A DNA stretch of 64,000 nt from Raineyella sp034933565 (lineage in GTDB: Bacteria; Actinomycetota; Actinomycetes; Propionibacteriales; Propionibacteriaceae): the NCBI RefSeq assembly GCF_034933565.1, contig NZ_JAYFNG010000009.1:73451-137450 (forward strand). Reading direction: 5' to 3'. The notes under the pieces were generated by a model. It worked only from the letters and a program-made list of their open reading frames with translations, was not told the origin of the DNA and made no database searches. Below, piece after piece: positions 35,578 to 44,619 of this stretch (its first letter is position 1; each line of letters opens with the position of its first letter). The position numbers and the translations under genes were made by a program.

Positions 35578-36246
35578 GTGCAACTAGACCTCAATGCGAC
35601 GTTCGGTGAGTCCCTCCGCATGGCGGCGTTGCGGCACGAGGAGACCGTGCTGCCGTACGTCTCGAGCGTCAACATCCCCGCCGGCCTGCACGCCGGGACC
35701 CCCCGGGTCATCCTCGGCGCGATCCGACGCGCCCTGGCCGGCGGTGTCCGCCTCGGGGCCGCGGTGAGCTACCGGGACTTCCTCGGTGGCGGCGACCGCT
35801 ACCTCGACGAGACGTACGAGGATCTGTACGCCGAGCTGGTCTACCAGATCGGAGCGGTCGACGCGTTGGCCTTCACCGAGCAGGGCCGGCTCTCCTACGT
35901 CCGGCCGTGCGGCGCGCTGGCCCGGATGGCCGGCCGCCGCAAGGACCACGCCGAGGCGATCCTGCACGCCGTCGGGACGTACGATCCGGAGCTGCCGCTG
36001 GTGGTGCACCATCTCTCCCCGCTGCTGCCGATGGCGACCGAGGCCGGCCTCAATGTGATCGTCGAGTACTCGGCCGGCTCGATCGAACGGCTGCGCACCT
36101 CGGTGGGCCGGATCGCCGCCGACGGGCATCCGGAGCAGTCCGTGTCGCTCCATCTGGACCCGGCGACCGCCCCGGTGGTGGTCAGAACCCTCCGTGAACT
36201 GGGTCACACTTTCGGGGCTCCGATCACGGCACGGCGCGGGATGTGA
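35578..36246 (+). CDS. divergent LamB/YcsF (PxpA-like) protein
   Basis: A 222-residue protein with the LamB/YcsF outline: VQLDLNATFGESLRMAALRH at the start, YVSSVNIPAGLHAGTPRVIL (26-45), VRLGAAVSYRDFLGGGDRYL, YVRPCGALARMAGRRKDHAE and LNVIVEYSAGSIER. PxpA supplies the ATP-dependent ring-opening half of bacterial 5-oxoprolinase with PxpB and PxpC, neither of which is adjacent. It differs from ordinary PxpA: it is shorter (family ~250), CGFHAGDP has become AGLHAGTP, and the His of the KPHGALYN-type motif is replaced by Cys (RPCGAL). The GTG start has AAGG 8 nt upstream. Function may have changed. Confidence 0.75.
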   Translation: MQLDLNATFGESLRMAALRHEETVLPYVSSVNIPAGLHAGTPRVILGAIRRALAGGVRLGAAVSYRDFLGGGDRYLDETYEDLYAELVYQIGAVDALAFTEQGRLSYVRPCGALARMAGRRKDHAEAILHAVGTYDPELPLVVHHLSPLLPMATEAGLNVIVEYSAGSIERLRTSVGRIAADGHPEQSVSLHLDPATAPVVVRTLRELGHTFGAPITARRGM

Positions 36247-36322
36247 TTCCGATCGCACCGGTGTACGGAACGCCCCTTGTCGCCCGGTTGAACAAGCACC
36301 CTCCCCGGCCACGCTGAAGCCC

Positions 36323-36328
36323 TAGACT
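36323..36328 (+). promoter_or_regulatory. -10 box for the biotin carboxylase gene
   Basis: TAGACT in the 148-nt gap upstream of accA, about 66 nt before its start, so unlike its neighbours this gene has a leader and a Shine-Dalgarno sequence (AGGAGG, 4 nt before GTG). Confidence 0.4.
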
Positions 36329-36394
36329 CTGGCCTGACAGTGCCGTCATGGCCGGGAGCCGTCGGGCGGTTCAAAGTGGAACCCAGGAGGAACA

Positions 36395-38158
36395 GTGCCC
36401 ATCAGCAAGGTACTCATCGCGAACCGAGGAGAGATCGCGGTCCGTGTGATCCGCGCAGCACGTGACGAGGGAATCGCCAGTGTCGCGGTCTACGCCGAGC
36501 CGGATGCCGATGCCTTGTTCGTGAAGCTGGCAGACGAGGCCTACGCGCTGGGGGGTGCGACACCGGCCGATTCGTACCTCGACATGGGCAAGATCATCGA
36601 GGTGGCGCGCCGCAGCGGTGCCGACGCCGTGCACCCGGGTTACGGCTTCCTCGCCGAGAACGCCGACTTCGCGCAGGCGGTCATCGACGCCGGCCTGATC
36701 TGGATCGGCCCCTCCCCCCGCTCGATCCGTGACCTCGGCGACAAGGTCGCCGCCCGCCACATCGCCCTCAAGGTCGGCGCACCGCTGGTTCCCGGCACGC
36801 CCGACCCGGTGGCGAACGCCGACGAGGTCGTCGAGTTCGCCAAGGAGAACGGCCTGCCGATCGCCATCAAGGCGGCCTTCGGCGGCGGCGGTCGTGGCCT
36901 GAAGGTCGCCCGCACCCTGGACGAGGTCCCCGAGCTCTTCGAGTCCGCCACCCGCGAGGCGGTCACCGCCTTCGGCCGCGGCGAGTGCTTCGTCGAGCGT
37001 TACCTCGACAAGCCGCGCCACGTCGAGACCCAGTGCCTCGCCGACCAGCACGGCAACGTCGTGGTCGTCTCCACCCGTGACTGCTCGCTGCAGCGCCGCC
37101 ACCAGAAGCTCGTCGAGGAGGCGCCGGCCCCCTTCCTCAGCGAGGACCAGCTGAACCGCCTGTACGAGTCCTCCAAGGCGATCCTGCGCGAGGCGGGCTA
37201 CGTCGGCGCCGGCACCTGTGAGTTCCTCGTCGGCCAGGACGGCATGATCTCCTTCCTCGAGGTCAACACCCGGCTCCAGGTGGAGCACCCGGTGTCCGAG
37301 GAGGTCGCCGGCCTCGACCTGGTCCGCGAGATGTTCCGCATCGCCAACGGCGAGGAGCTCGGCTACGGCGACCCGCAGCTGCGCGGCCACTCCTTCGAGT
37401 TCCGCATCAACGCCGAGGACCCGGGCCGCAACTTCATGCCGGCGCCGGGCACCGTCACCGAGTTCGTCGCCCCGCAGGGCCCGGGCGTGCGCTTCGACGA
37501 CGGCTACCGCAAGGGCATGACCGTCCCCGGCTCGTTCGACTCCCTGGTCGGCAAGCTGATCGTCACCGGCGCCACCCGCGAGCAGGCGCTGCAGCGCTCC
37601 CGGCGCGCCCTGGAGGAGCTGGTCCTCGAGGGCATGCCGACCGCCATCCCGTTCCACCGCACGGTCATCGAGGACCCGGCCTTCACCGCGGCCGACGGCT
37701 CCTTCCGGGTGCACACCCGCTGGATCGAGACCGAGTTCGACAACCAGATCCCGCAGTACGAGGGCGCTCCGGGCGAGGCCGCCGAGGCCGAGGAGAAGCG
37801 CACCGTCGTCGTCGAGGTCAACGGCAAGCGTGTCGAGGTCAGCCTGCCGGCCGGCCTGGGCACCCTGGGCGGCGGCTCGACCGCGGCCAAGAAGCCGAAG
37901 CGGCAGAAGTCCAAGTCGGCAGTCAAGGAGGCCTCCGGCAACTCCGTGACCGCGCCGATGCAGGGCACCGTGGTCAAGGTCGCCGTCGCCGACGGCCAGG
38001 AGGTCCACGAGGGTGACCTGGTCGTGGTGCTGGAGGCGATGAAGATGGAGCAGCCCATCAACGCCCACCGCACCGGCATCGTCACCGGCCTGGCCGTCGC
38101 GGGTGGTCAGAGCGTCCAGTCCGGCGAGGTGATGTGCGAGATCATCGACGCCGAGTGA
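36395..38158 (+). CDS. accA3: acyl-CoA carboxylase alpha subunit: biotin carboxylase plus BCCP
   Basis: A 587-residue subunit combining biotin carboxylase and biotin carboxyl carrier. KVLIANRGEIAVRVIRAARD (5-24) starts the N-terminal domain; HPGYGFLAENADFAQAVIDA, AFGGGGRGLKVARTLDEVPE (ATP-grasp Gly loop) and FLEVNTRLQVEHPVSEEVAG follow. A linker with VEVNGKRVEVSLPAGLGTL precedes the BCCP domain, whose biotinylation site is EAMKMEQP (about 547-554, Lys in MKM). It carboxylates biotin with ATP and bicarbonate for several AccD partners (AccD5 here). GTG start with AGGAGGA 3-4 nt upstream. BirA at 30.1 kb would biotinylate it. Confidence 0.96.
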   Translation: MPISKVLIANRGEIAVRVIRAARDEGIASVAVYAEPDADALFVKLADEAYALGGATPADSYLDMGKIIEVARRSGADAVHPGYGFLAENADFAQAVIDAGLIWIGPSPRSIRDLGDKVAARHIALKVGAPLVPGTPDPVANADEVVEFAKENGLPIAIKAAFGGGGRGLKVARTLDEVPELFESATREAVTAFGRGECFVERYLDKPRHVETQCLADQHGNVVVVSTRDCSLQRRHQKLVEEAPAPFLSEDQLNRLYESSKAILREAGYVGAGTCEFLVGQDGMISFLEVNTRLQVEHPVSEEVAGLDLVREMFRIANGEELGYGDPQLRGHSFEFRINAEDPGRNFMPAPGTVTEFVAPQGPGVRFDDGYRKGMTVPGSFDSLVGKLIVTGATREQALQRSRRALEELVLEGMPTAIPFHRTVIEDPAFTAADGSFRVHTRWIETEFDNQIPQYEGAPGEAAEAEEKRTVVVEVNGKRVEVSLPAGLGTLGGGSTAAKKPKRQKSKSAVKEASGNSVTAPMQGTVVKVAVADGQEVHEGDLVVVLEAMKMEQPINAHRTGIVTGLAVAGGQSVQSGEVMCEIIDAE

Positions 38159-38199
38159 GCCGGCCGGTCGGCTGACCGGGTCACCCCCGATCACCGTAC

Positions 38200-38250
38200 G
38201 TACGGGCCGCCGTCCCGTCCTCTCCCGAGGACCCGGACGGCGGCCCGTAC
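38200..38250. terminator. long hairpin terminator after the biotin carboxylase gene
   Basis: GTACGGGCCGCCGTCC at 38200-38215 pairs perfectly with GGACGGCGGCCCGTAC at 38235-38250; inside it GTCCTC pairs with GAGGAC. Total about 22 bp, 40 nt after the stop. Confidence 0.8.
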
Positions 38251-38270
38251 GCATGCCCGGACCCTGCAGC

Positions 38271-38330
38271 CCGGTACGCATTCCCGGCCGGTACGCATTC
38301 CCGGCCGGTACAGGTGCCCGGCCGGTACAC
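38271..38330. repeat. 17-bp tandem repeat, three copies
   Basis: CCGGTACGCATTCCCGG at 38271 and 38288, and a variant at 38305, with a partial fourth. It follows the terminator. Confidence 0.7.
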
Positions 38331-38353
38331 GCGGTCTGTCATTGCCCGCACGT

Positions 38354-38419
38354 CCGGATGTGTACGGTCCGAGCGAGCACGTCAGCTCGGATGCGTACGG
38401 TCCGAGCGAGCACCTCGGC
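38354..38419. repeat. 33-bp direct repeat, two copies
   Basis: GTACGGTCCGAGCGAGCAC occurs at 38362 and again 33 bp later at 38395, with flanking TCCGGATGYG similar in both. No gene is visible here. Confidence 0.65.
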
Positions 38420-38439
38420 CCGGAACATCTCGACAGAAA

Positions 38440-38475
38440 TGGCCTGGCACCCGCCGGTCGCGGGGTGCCAGGCCA
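38440..38475 (-). terminator. hairpin terminator of lpdA
   Basis: A 13-bp perfect stem (TGGCCTGGCACCC / GGGTGCCAGGCCA) about 23 nt after the lpdA stop. In the lpdA direction it is followed by a T-rich ATTTCTGT. Confidence 0.8.
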
Positions 38476-38497
38476 GTTGCTGCCGGGAACGGCCCAC

Positions 38498-39922
38498 CTA
38501 GGTGGTCAGCGCCGTCGCATTCTTCCCGTGGTTGTGCAGCCGACGCGCGGCCTCGGCCACCGAACCGGACAGTGACGGATAGACGGTGAAGGCCTGGGCG
38601 AACTCGTCGACGTTGATCCCCTGCGCAACCGCGAGCGAGACGGCGTGGATGAGCTCGGAGGCCGTCGGGGCGACGATCACGCCACCGACGATGATCCCGG
38701 TGATCGGCAGGCAGAACAGCTTCACGAACCCGTCGGTGAAGCCCTGCATCTTGGCCCGGGCGTTCGACGCCAGCGGCATCATCACCGCGTCGGCACCCGA
38801 GCGGCCCTCGTCGATGTCCTTCTGGGTGACACCGACGGTGGCGATCTCCGGGGCGGTGAAGATGTTCGAGGCGATGGTCTCCTGACGCAGCAGCGGGACG
38901 GCGTCACCGAGGGCGTGCCACATCGCGATCCGCCCCTGCATGGCGGCGACCGAGGCGAGGGCGAAAACACCGGTGCAGTCGCCGGCGGCGTACACCCCGC
39001 GGGCCGAAGTGCGCGAGACCTTGTCCACGGCCACGTAGCCCCGCTTGTCCAGCGTGACGCCGGCCTCCTCCAGACCCATCTCCGCGGTGTTCGGGATCGA
39101 CCCGACGGCCATCAGGACGTGCGAGCCGGACACCTCACGGCCGTCCTCCAGGCCGACGACCACGCCGTCGCCCTCGCGTCGGGCCGACACCGCACGGGCG
39201 CGGCTGATGATGGTGATGCCGCGGCGCTCGAAGACGTCCTGCAGCACCCGGGCGGCGTCCGGGTCCTCGCCGGGCAGCACCATGTCGCGCGACGAGACGA
39301 GCGTGACCGGCACGCCCAGCGCGTCGTACGCGTTGGCGAACTCGGCACCGGTGACGCCGGAGCCGACGACGATCAGGTGCTCCGGGAGCTCGGTGAGGTT
39401 GTACACCTGGGTCCAGTCGAGGATGCGCTCCCCGTCGGGAACGGCGTCCGGCAGGACCCGGGGGTGGGCACCGGTGCAGACCAGGATGACGTCCGCCTCC
39501 AGGCGCTCCTCACCGAACTCGGTGGTCGCCACCACCGTGTGGGTGCCGTCCAGGCGGCCACGGCCGCGGACGATCCGTACGCCCTCCTCGACCAGCCGGG
39601 TCGCGATGTCGCCGGACTGCGCCTCGGCCAGGTGGATGACCCGGGTGTTCACCGCCCCGAGGTCGGTGCACACCGTGCCGGTGAGGTCCTCGTCGCCCCC
39701 GGGGGTGTTCAGTCCCTGGCCGGAGGCCTGTTCCATCGTCGACATGACGTTCGACGTCGCGATCAGGGTCTTGGACGGGACGCAGTCCGTGAGCACGGCG
39801 GATCCGCCGATGCCGTCGCTGTCGACCAGGGTCACCTCCCCGCCGAGCTGGGCCCCCACGAGGGCCGCTTCGTATCCGCCTGGTCCTCCACCGATGATCA
39901 CAACCTTGGTCACATCGGGCAT
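38498..39922 (-). CDS. lpdA: NAD(P)H-quinone dehydrogenase, LpdA-like flavoprotein
   Basis: A 474-residue two-dinucleotide-binding flavoprotein with VVIIGGGPGGYEAALVGAQL (FAD, 7-26), IVVGSGVTGAEFANAYDALG (NAD(P)) and GVYAAGDCTGVFALASVAAM. True lipoamide dehydrogenase has CxxxxC next to FAD; here the segment is IGGSAVLTDCVPSKTLIATS, so the first Cys is replaced by Ala and disulfide exchange is not expected. This matches M. tuberculosis LpdA (Rv3303c), which reduces quinones rather than lipoamide. Start ATG at 39922 begins MPDVTKVV; upstream frame extension is low-complexity. The next gene on the other side is PNP, divergent. Confidence 0.92.
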   Translation of the reverse strand: MPDVTKVVIIGGGPGGYEAALVGAQLGGEVTLVDSDGIGGSAVLTDCVPSKTLIATSNVMSTMEQASGQGLNTPGGDEDLTGTVCTDLGAVNTRVIHLAEAQSGDIATRLVEEGVRIVRGRGRLDGTHTVVATTEFGEERLEADVILVCTGAHPRVLPDAVPDGERILDWTQVYNLTELPEHLIVVGSGVTGAEFANAYDALGVPVTLVSSRDMVLPGEDPDAARVLQDVFERRGITIISRARAVSARREGDGVVVGLEDGREVSGSHVLMAVGSIPNTAEMGLEEAGVTLDKRGYVAVDKVSRTSARGVYAAGDCTGVFALASVAAMQGRIAMWHALGDAVPLLRQETIASNIFTAPEIATVGVTQKDIDEGRSGADAVMMPLASNARAKMQGFTDGFVKLFCLPITGIIVGGVIVAPTASELIHAVSLAVAQGINVDEFAQAFTVYPSLSGSVAEAARRLHNHGKNATALTT

Positions 39923-40125
39923 TCTTCCATGAGGTACGCTCCGGCGCGGCCTCGTGGGCCGTCCCGGTGCCGTGACGCGGATCGCAGGTTTCAGCCCGTA
40001 CGCTCCGGCCGCCCCGTGGTCCCGGCCGAACGACCCGGGCGAGCCTGCCGCCCCAGCCACACAATGCCGGTCGCCCCAGCCGTACGACGCCGGTCACCCC
40101 TGCCGCACAGCGGGGGCCGGCGTGA

Positions 40126-40131
40126 CAGACT
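40126..40131 (+). promoter_or_regulatory. -10-like box for leaderless purine nucleoside phosphorylase gene
   Basis: CAGACT lies 7 nt before the ATG at 40139; it deviates from TANNNT only at its first base. Confidence 0.4.
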
Positions 40132-40138
40132 CACCGCT

Positions 40139-41008
40139 ATGAGCGAGACCCACCAGATCCCGGGCGCCGACTCCCCCGCCATGACCCCGCCCGACGCGAC
40201 GATGCCCGACGCCGCCACACCCGACGATCTCGCCAGCCGCGCCGCCACCGCCCTGCTCGCCGCGCTGGGGATCGACCGGGCCGACCTGGCGGTGGTCCTC
40301 GGGTCGGGCTGGTCCGCCGGGCGCGATGCCCTCGGGACGGAACTGGCGAGCGTCCGACTGGCCGATCTGCCGGGTTTCCGGGCGCCGGTGGTCGAGGGCC
40401 ACGGGGGTGAGGTGGCCGCGGTCCGGACCGTGACCGATGCCGTCGCCCTGCTGTTCACCGGGCGGACGCACCTCTACGAGGGCCTCGGGGTCGACGCGGT
40501 CGTCCACGGCGTCCGGACGGCGGCCGCAGCCGGCGCCCGGACGCTGGTGCTGACCAACGGGTGCGGGTCGACCCGGACCGACTGGGGGCCGGGCACCGTG
40601 GTGGCGCTGCGCGACCACATCAACCTCACCGGCACCACTCCCCTGCAGGGCCCCTCGTTCGTGAGCATGTCCGACGCCTACTCCCCCCGGCTCCGGGCGA
40701 CCCTTGCGGCCCTCCGCCCGGGCGTCCCGGAGGGCGTGTACGTGCAGTTCCGCGGCCCGCAGTACGAGACCCCGGCCGAGGTCGAGTACGCCCGCCGGAT
40801 CGGCGGTGACCTGGTCGGGATGTCGACCGCGCTGGAGACGATCGCGGCGCGGGAGAAGGGCATGGAGGTCCTCGGGCTGTCCCTGGTCACCAACCTCGCC
40901 GCCGGGGTCTCCGCCCGCCCGCTCGCCCACGCCGAGGTGCTCGCCGCCGGCGCCGCGGCCGGGCCACAGCTGCGGGCACTGCTCGCCGACCTGATGGCGG
41001 TGCTGTGA
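40139..41008 (+). CDS. deoD: purine nucleoside phosphorylase
   Basis: A 289-residue trimeric-type PNP. It phosphorolyses purine (deoxy)nucleosides to base and (deoxy)ribose 1-phosphate. Motifs are VVLGSGWSAGRDAL (about 55-68), VEGHGGEVAAV, LFTGRTHLYEGLGVDAVVHG, LVLTNGCGSTRTDWGPGTVV, YVQFRGPQYETPAEVEYARR (phosphate/sugar site) and VGMSTALETIAAREKGMEVL, with SLVTNLAAG (Asn-base contact). The first ~40 residues are a Pro/Asp/Ala-rich extension. The next gene, a phosphosugar mutase, overlaps by 4 nt and could process ribose 1-phosphate. Confidence 0.94.
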   Translation: MSETHQIPGADSPAMTPPDATMPDAATPDDLASRAATALLAALGIDRADLAVVLGSGWSAGRDALGTELASVRLADLPGFRAPVVEGHGGEVAAVRTVTDAVALLFTGRTHLYEGLGVDAVVHGVRTAAAAGARTLVLTNGCGSTRTDWGPGTVVALRDHINLTGTTPLQGPSFVSMSDAYSPRLRATLAALRPGVPEGVYVQFRGPQYETPAEVEYARRIGGDLVGMSTALETIAAREKGMEVLGLSLVTNLAAGVSARPLAHAEVLAAGAAAGPQLRALLADLMAVL

Positions 41009-42705
41009 GCGCGCCGGGCACCGGCCGCTCGGACGACGCCGAGGACGGACTGTTCGCCCGGGCCGCCGCCTGGCGGGCGGACGACCCCGACCCGCGGACG
41101 GCTGCCGAGCTGGACGCCCTCCTCGCCGCCGCCCGGACCGGGGACGCGCCGGCCCTCGACGAGCTCCGGTCCGCCTTCGCCGGTCAGCTGGAGTTCGGCA
41201 CCGCCGGGCTGCGCGGGCCACTGGGCCCCGGCCCGGCCCGGATGAACCGGGTGGTCGTCAGCCGGGCGGCCGCCGGGCTCGCCCGCTATCTCCTCGACAC
41301 CGGTCACGCCGGCGGCAAGGTGCTGATCGGGCACGACGCCCGGCACCGCTCCGGCGACTTCGCCCGCGACACCGCCGAGATCATCGCCGGTCACGGCCTG
41401 GCGGCGGTGCTGGTCGAGCAGCCGATCCCCACCCCGGTCATCGCGTACGGCATCCGCGCGCTGGGCTGCGTGGCCGCCGTCGTCGTCACCGCCTCACACA
41501 ACCCGGCCACGGACAACGGCTACAAGGTCTACCTCGGCGACGGGTCGCAGATCGTCCCCCCGGCCGATGCCGAGATCGCCGACCGGATCGCCGAGGCCGG
41601 CACCAGACCGGTGGCCGCGCTCCCCCGGGACACCGGCTGGCAGCCGGCCGAGCCCGGCCTGCTCGACGCGTACGTGGCGCGGGCGGCGTCACTGCTGACC
41701 GACACGGCTGCCCCCGGGGTGCCACGAACCGCGCTGCGCTGGGTGTACACCGCGATGCACGGTGTCGGCTGGGCGACCGTGGCGCGCGTGCTGGCGGCCG
41801 CCGGCCTCCCGCTGCCGACGGCGGTGGCCGAGCAACTGCAGCCCGACCCCGACTTCCCGACCCTGCCCTTCCCGAACCCCGAGGAGCCCGGCGCGCTGGA
41901 CCTCGCGATCGCCACGGCGACCCGGTCCGACGCCGACCTGATCATCGCCAACGACCCGGACGCCGACCGGTGCGCGATCGCCCTGCCCGCCCCGGAGGGC
42001 TGGCGGGTGCTGCGGGGCGACGAGCTGGGGGCGCTGCTGGCGGCCGATCTGTTGGGCCGGGGGGCCCGCGGGACGTACGCCGCCTCGGTGGTCTCGTCCA
42101 CCCTGCTGAGCACGATGTCGGCTGCCGCGGGCCAGCCGTACGTCACGACACTGACGGGCTTCAAGTGGATCGGGCGGGTGCCCGGGCTGGTGTTCGGTTA
42201 CGAGGAGGCGATCGGGTACTGCTGCGACCCGGCGGCGGTGGCCGACAAGGACGGCATCACCACTCTGGTCCGGGTGCTCGACCTCGCCGGACGGCTCGCC
42301 GCCGAGGGACGTACGCTGCTCGACCTGCTCGACGAGGTGATGCGGACCCACGGGCTGCACGCCACCGACCAGTGGGCGGTCCGCACCTCCGACGCCGCCG
42401 CGATCGCCGCGGCGATGGGCCGGCTGCGGACCGCGCCGCCCGGCGACCTGGCCGGCGAGGCGGTGACGGTCACTGACCTGGCCCGCCCCGGCGGCGCGCT
42501 CCCGCCGACCGATGCGATCCTGCTCGAGGGCCCGACGGTCCGGGTGGTCGTCCGCCCCTCCGGCACCGAGCCGAAGCTGAAGTGCTACCTGCAGGTACGC
42601 CTCTCCGCCGCCGAATCAACCGATCTCACCGTCGCCCGCGCCGTGGCGGCCCGACGACTCGACCGGGTCCGCGAGCAGATCCGCGCGGTGCTCGCCCTGG
42701 GCTGA
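41005..42705 (+). CDS. pmmB: phosphohexomutase/phosphopentomutase (PmmB-like)
   Basis: A 566-residue alpha-D-phosphohexomutase of the long PGM2/phosphopentomutase-like type. The four motifs are FGTAGLRGPLGPGPARMNRV near 65-84, the phosphoserine loop VTASHNPATDNGYKVYLGDG (~163-182), the metal site NDPDADRCAIALP (~317-329), the specificity loop GYEEAIGYCCDP and the phosphate-binding RPSGTEPKLKCYLQV. In mammals PGM2-type enzymes isomerise ribose 1-phosphate and glucose 1-phosphate; the overlapping PNP gene (GTGA) makes a phosphopentose substrate plausible. In M. tuberculosis the same pair is deoD-pmmB. Confidence 0.93.
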   Translation: MSAPGTGRSDDAEDGLFARAAAWRADDPDPRTAAELDALLAAARTGDAPALDELRSAFAGQLEFGTAGLRGPLGPGPARMNRVVVSRAAAGLARYLLDTGHAGGKVLIGHDARHRSGDFARDTAEIIAGHGLAAVLVEQPIPTPVIAYGIRALGCVAAVVVTASHNPATDNGYKVYLGDGSQIVPPADAEIADRIAEAGTRPVAALPRDTGWQPAEPGLLDAYVARAASLLTDTAAPGVPRTALRWVYTAMHGVGWATVARVLAAAGLPLPTAVAEQLQPDPDFPTLPFPNPEEPGALDLAIATATRSDADLIIANDPDADRCAIALPAPEGWRVLRGDELGALLAADLLGRGARGTYAASVVSSTLLSTMSAAAGQPYVTTLTGFKWIGRVPGLVFGYEEAIGYCCDPAAVADKDGITTLVRVLDLAGRLAAEGRTLLDLLDEVMRTHGLHATDQWAVRTSDAAAIAAAMGRLRTAPPGDLAGEAVTVTDLARPGGALPPTDAILLEGPTVRVVVRPSGTEPKLKCYLQVRLSAAESTDLTVARAVAARRLDRVREQIRAVLALG

Positions 42706-42715
42706 TCACACCGGG

Positions 42716-42770
42716 CCACGCCGACCGGACCGAGCCACGCCGACCGGACCGGGCCGGCACACCTGGACAG
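42716..42770. repeat. 17-bp tandem repeat after pmmB
   Basis: CCACGCCGACCGGACCG occurs twice head to tail, with a degenerate third, just after pmmB. No gene is visible to 42975. Confidence 0.6.
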
Positions 42771-42878
42771 CGAGCCCCGACACGACCACGCTGACACGCC
42801 ACAGGCAGACCGACACCGGCCCGGGCGGCGCCGGGCCGCCCGAGGGCCCACGCCGGGACCGCTGACCGTACGGTCACG

Positions 42879-42916
42879 CGGCCGGGCCCGGATCGCGAAC
42901 GATCCGGGCCCGGCCG
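42879..42916. terminator. strong bidirectional hairpin terminator
   Basis: A perfect 17-bp stem, CGGCCGGGCCCGGATCG and its complement, closing a CGAA tetraloop. It lies between the convergent pmmB and actP genes, and the sequence to 42975 otherwise holds no gene. Confidence 0.88.
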
Positions 42917-42975
42917 AGGACGAGGAGCGGACGAGCAGCCTCAGCAGAGGAACATCGCCAGCGGACGAGCACGCC

Positions 42976-44619
42976 TCAGTGGACGATGGCCTCGCCGGCG
43001 CCCAGACCGGTCATCGAGCGGACCTCCATCTCGGCCTGCAGGGCCTTGTCGGCCTTGTTCCTGGCGGTGACGGTGCCGAGCCACCCCATGACGAACGCCA
43101 ACGGCAGGGCGACGATCGTCGGGTTGGTCAGCGGGAACCAGACGAAGTCGGCGTTCGGGAAGAACGCGGACTTGTTGCCCGAGATGGCCGGCGAGAAGGC
43201 GATCAGCACGACCGAGGTGATCAGGCCGGTGTAGATCGACCAGACCGAGCCGCGGGTGTTGAACTCACGCCAGTAGAGGGTGAACAGGATCGCCGGCAGG
43301 TTGGCAGCGGCCGCGACGCCGAAGGCGAGCGAGATCAGGAAGGCGATGTTCTGGCCGTTGGCGAAGATGCCACCGACCACCGCGAGGATGCCGATGATCA
43401 CCGAGGTGATCCGCGCCACCCTGACCTCGGAGGCGGCGTCGACCTTGCCGCCCTTCAGCACGTTGTTGTAGATGTCGTGGGCGAAGGACGCCGAGGCGGT
43501 GATGGTCAGGCCGGCGACCACGGCCAGGATGGTCGCGAAGGCGATGCCGGAGATGACCCCCATCATGATCTCGCCGCCGAGCTGCAGCGCGAGCAGCGGA
43601 GCCGCCGCGTTGGCCTTGCCCGGGGCGCCGTTGATGATCGTGTTGCCCATCCCGCCGCCGCTCTGGCCGACGAGCCAGATGGCGCCGTAGCCGAGGATGA
43701 AGGTGACGATGAAGAACAGGCCGACCAGGTTGATCGCCCAGACCGCCGAGCGGCGGGCCTCCTTGGCGGTCGGCACGGTGTAGAAGCGCATCAGCACGTG
43801 CGGCAGACCGGACGGGCCGGTGACCAGGGCGATGGCCAGTGAGATGAACGACAGCTTGGTCGCCCAGTCCTTGCCGTACTGCAGGCCCGGCTTGAGGATC
43901 GCCTCGCCGCCGGTGTGGTGGGCGATGGCGTCGCGCAGCAGATGGGAGACATTGAAGTTGGCGTAGACGAGGACCCAGATGGCCATGATCGTCGCGCCGG
44001 AGACCAGCAGCACGGCCTTGATCATCTGCACCCAGGTGGTGCCCTTCATGCCGCCGATCAGGACGTACGCGATCATGATGACGCCCACGACGCCGATGAC
44101 CAGGTTCTGCCCGATCGTCGACTTGATGCCGAGCAGCAGGGCGACCAGGCCGCCCGCGCCGGCCATCTGGGCCAGCAGGTACACGAACGAGATCACCAGG
44201 GTGGAGATCGCCGCAGCGGTGCGGACCGGCCTGGCGTCCATCCGGAACGACAGCACGTCGGCCATCGTGTAGCGGCCGGTGTTGCGCAGCGGCTCGGCGA
44301 CCAGCGTCAGCGCGATGATCCAGGCGACGAAGAAGCCGACGGAGTAGAGGAAGCCGTCGAAGCCGTTGATGGCGATGGCGCCGGTGACGCCGAGGAAGGC
44401 GGCCGCCGACAGGTAGTCACCGGTGATCGCCAGGCCGTTCTGACGACCCGAGAAGGCGCCGCCGCCGGTGTAGAAGCTGGCCGCGGCCTTCTTGTCGGCG
44501 TTGCGGCTGACGGCGATGACCACACCCATCGTCGCGATGACGAAGACACAGAAGATGGAGATGTTGATGACCGGGTTGCCGAACTGGGCGGTCTTGGCGG
44601 TCTCGAGCAGGGTCAGCAT
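42976..44619 (-). CDS. actP: cation/acetate symporter, SSS family
   Basis: A 547-residue sodium:solute symporter with about 13 transmembrane helices. Useful landmarks are SASFYTGGGAFSGRQNGLAI-type SFYTGGGAFSGRQNGLAITG (residues ~48-67), GDYLSAAAFLGVTGAIAING, MADVLSFRMDARPVRTAAAI, VLIGGMKGTTWVQMIKAVLL and GPSGLPHVLMRFYTVPTAKE (the ActP/MctC core). It takes up acetate or other short monocarboxylates such as propionate with a cation. Its ATG overlaps the DUF485 gene stop (TGATG). The DUF485-actP pair is universal for acetate permeases. Confidence 0.95.
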   Translation of the reverse strand: MLTLLETAKTAQFGNPVINISIFCVFVIATMGVVIAVSRNADKKAAASFYTGGGAFSGRQNGLAITGDYLSAAAFLGVTGAIAINGFDGFLYSVGFFVAWIIALTLVAEPLRNTGRYTMADVLSFRMDARPVRTAAAISTLVISFVYLLAQMAGAGGLVALLLGIKSTIGQNLVIGVVGVIMIAYVLIGGMKGTTWVQMIKAVLLVSGATIMAIWVLVYANFNVSHLLRDAIAHHTGGEAILKPGLQYGKDWATKLSFISLAIALVTGPSGLPHVLMRFYTVPTAKEARRSAVWAINLVGLFFIVTFILGYGAIWLVGQSGGGMGNTIINGAPGKANAAAPLLALQLGGEIMMGVISGIAFATILAVVAGLTITASASFAHDIYNNVLKGGKVDAASEVRVARITSVIIGILAVVGGIFANGQNIAFLISLAFGVAAAANLPAILFTLYWREFNTRGSVWSIYTGLITSVVLIAFSPAISGNKSAFFPNADFVWFPLTNPTIVALPLAFVMGWLGTVTARNKADKALQAEMEVRSMTGLGAGEAIVH

